Below, piece by piece: positions 29,970-30,186 of a DNA stretch of 30,186 nucleotides (within the stretch, counting starts at the first letter, position 1; each line of letters opens with the position of its first letter). Source of the stretch: a virus. A program made the position numbers and the translations under genes. The DNA lies in the IMG/VR virus record IMGVR_UViG_3300003789_000014, positions 1 through 30,186 of that record; one strand, 5' to 3'. The notes under the pieces are model-generated. The model saw nothing but the letters and a program-made list of their open reading frames with translations, was not told where the DNA came from and did no database searches.

Positions 29970-30186
29970 CTAGGCTTGGCCCTCGGCGGGGTCGCTGGCG
30001 TCGGGAACCTGCTCTTCGATGACGAGCGGCAGGGCGTCGGCTTCGCGTCGGGCGGCGTCGGCGGCCTTGGCCCGGGTGGCGCGCCAGGCTTGGCGGAGGC
30101 TGTGCAGCACGGCGCGCCGGTCGAGCTTGTGGGCGGCGGCCAAGGTGTCGGCCAGCTCGCCGAGGGAAGCCTCCATGACGGTGAGC
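29970..30186 (-). CDS. small protein upstream of terminase; possible small-terminase end, start may lie outside
   Basis: The first visible ATG (30176) gives 68 residues: an N-terminal helix (EASLGELADTLAAAHKLDRRAVLHSLRQAWR, described in part), a basic/alanine-rich segment and an acidic end (EEQVPDASDPAEGQA). The frame stays open to the edge of the window, so the true start may be upstream. Position six bases before terL suggests a small terminase subunit or packaging accessory. However, it is much shorter than lambda Nu1 (181) if the ATG is right, and no helix-turn-helix is evident. Confidence 0.5.
   Translation of the reverse strand, partial: LTVMEASLGELADTLAAAHKLDRRAVLHSLRQAWRATRAKAADAARREADALPLVIEEQVPDASDPAEGQA

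Overview
The window is about 30 kb of a high-GC temperate bacteriophage or prophage. GC-rich codon use and the flavour of the phage proteins suggest an alphaproteobacterial host, perhaps a Caulobacterales-like one; that is inference, because no host gene, tRNA or rRNA is visible. Two convergent transcription units fill it. There is no gene-free stretch longer than 300 bases, and no CRISPR array or insertion sequence was seen.

Left arm, + strand, 1-3621: a tightly packed, mostly ATGA-coupled set of small unrecognised proteins (two of them cysteine-rich), a severely truncated Gp37/Gp68-type (DUF5131) gene, a 42-residue protein, and a large serine recombinase, the likely integrase. The last 80 bp of the recombinase gene contain a perfect 15-bp inverted repeat spanning 52 bp, a candidate attachment site. 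A strong hairpin at 3631-3657 separates the two convergent units.

Right arm, - strand, 30186 down to about 3658: one long late operon. Read in the direction of transcription it holds a lambda-type head module (upstream small protein, terminase large subunit, gpW, portal, S49 head protease, charge-rich probable scaffold, decoration protein D, major capsid E, an FI-position protein, an FII-like joiner). This is followed in exact Mu order by a contractile tail module: gp37-like terminator, DUF2635/gp38, sheath, tube, tail assembly chaperone with a predicted -1 frameshift, tape measure with a fused muramidase domain, DNA-circularisation protein, gpP hub, gp45, gp46, gp47, gp48. Then come a gp53-like fibre protein, a small accessory protein and a 1291-residue repetitive fibre or spike with an N-terminal signal peptide. 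The operon ends in a lysis cassette: three small membrane proteins, a GH19 endolysin, a lipoprotein DNA/RNA non-specific nuclease, overlapping inner and outer spanins, and a small unknown protein.

The phage is therefore a lambda-head / Mu-tail chimera that uses a large serine recombinase instead of Mu transposition. The least explained signals are: (i) a palindromic DNA word, CGAACCGCGTTCG(C/T)CG, found five times across the late operon, in unrelated genes and in two of its few intergenic gaps; (ii) a membrane-anchored, presumably periplasmic nuclease inserted between endolysin and spanins; (iii) the 52-bp palindrome inside the recombinase gene; and (iv) the signal peptide on the giant fibre. 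All coordinates and residue counts were read by hand; no database search was run.
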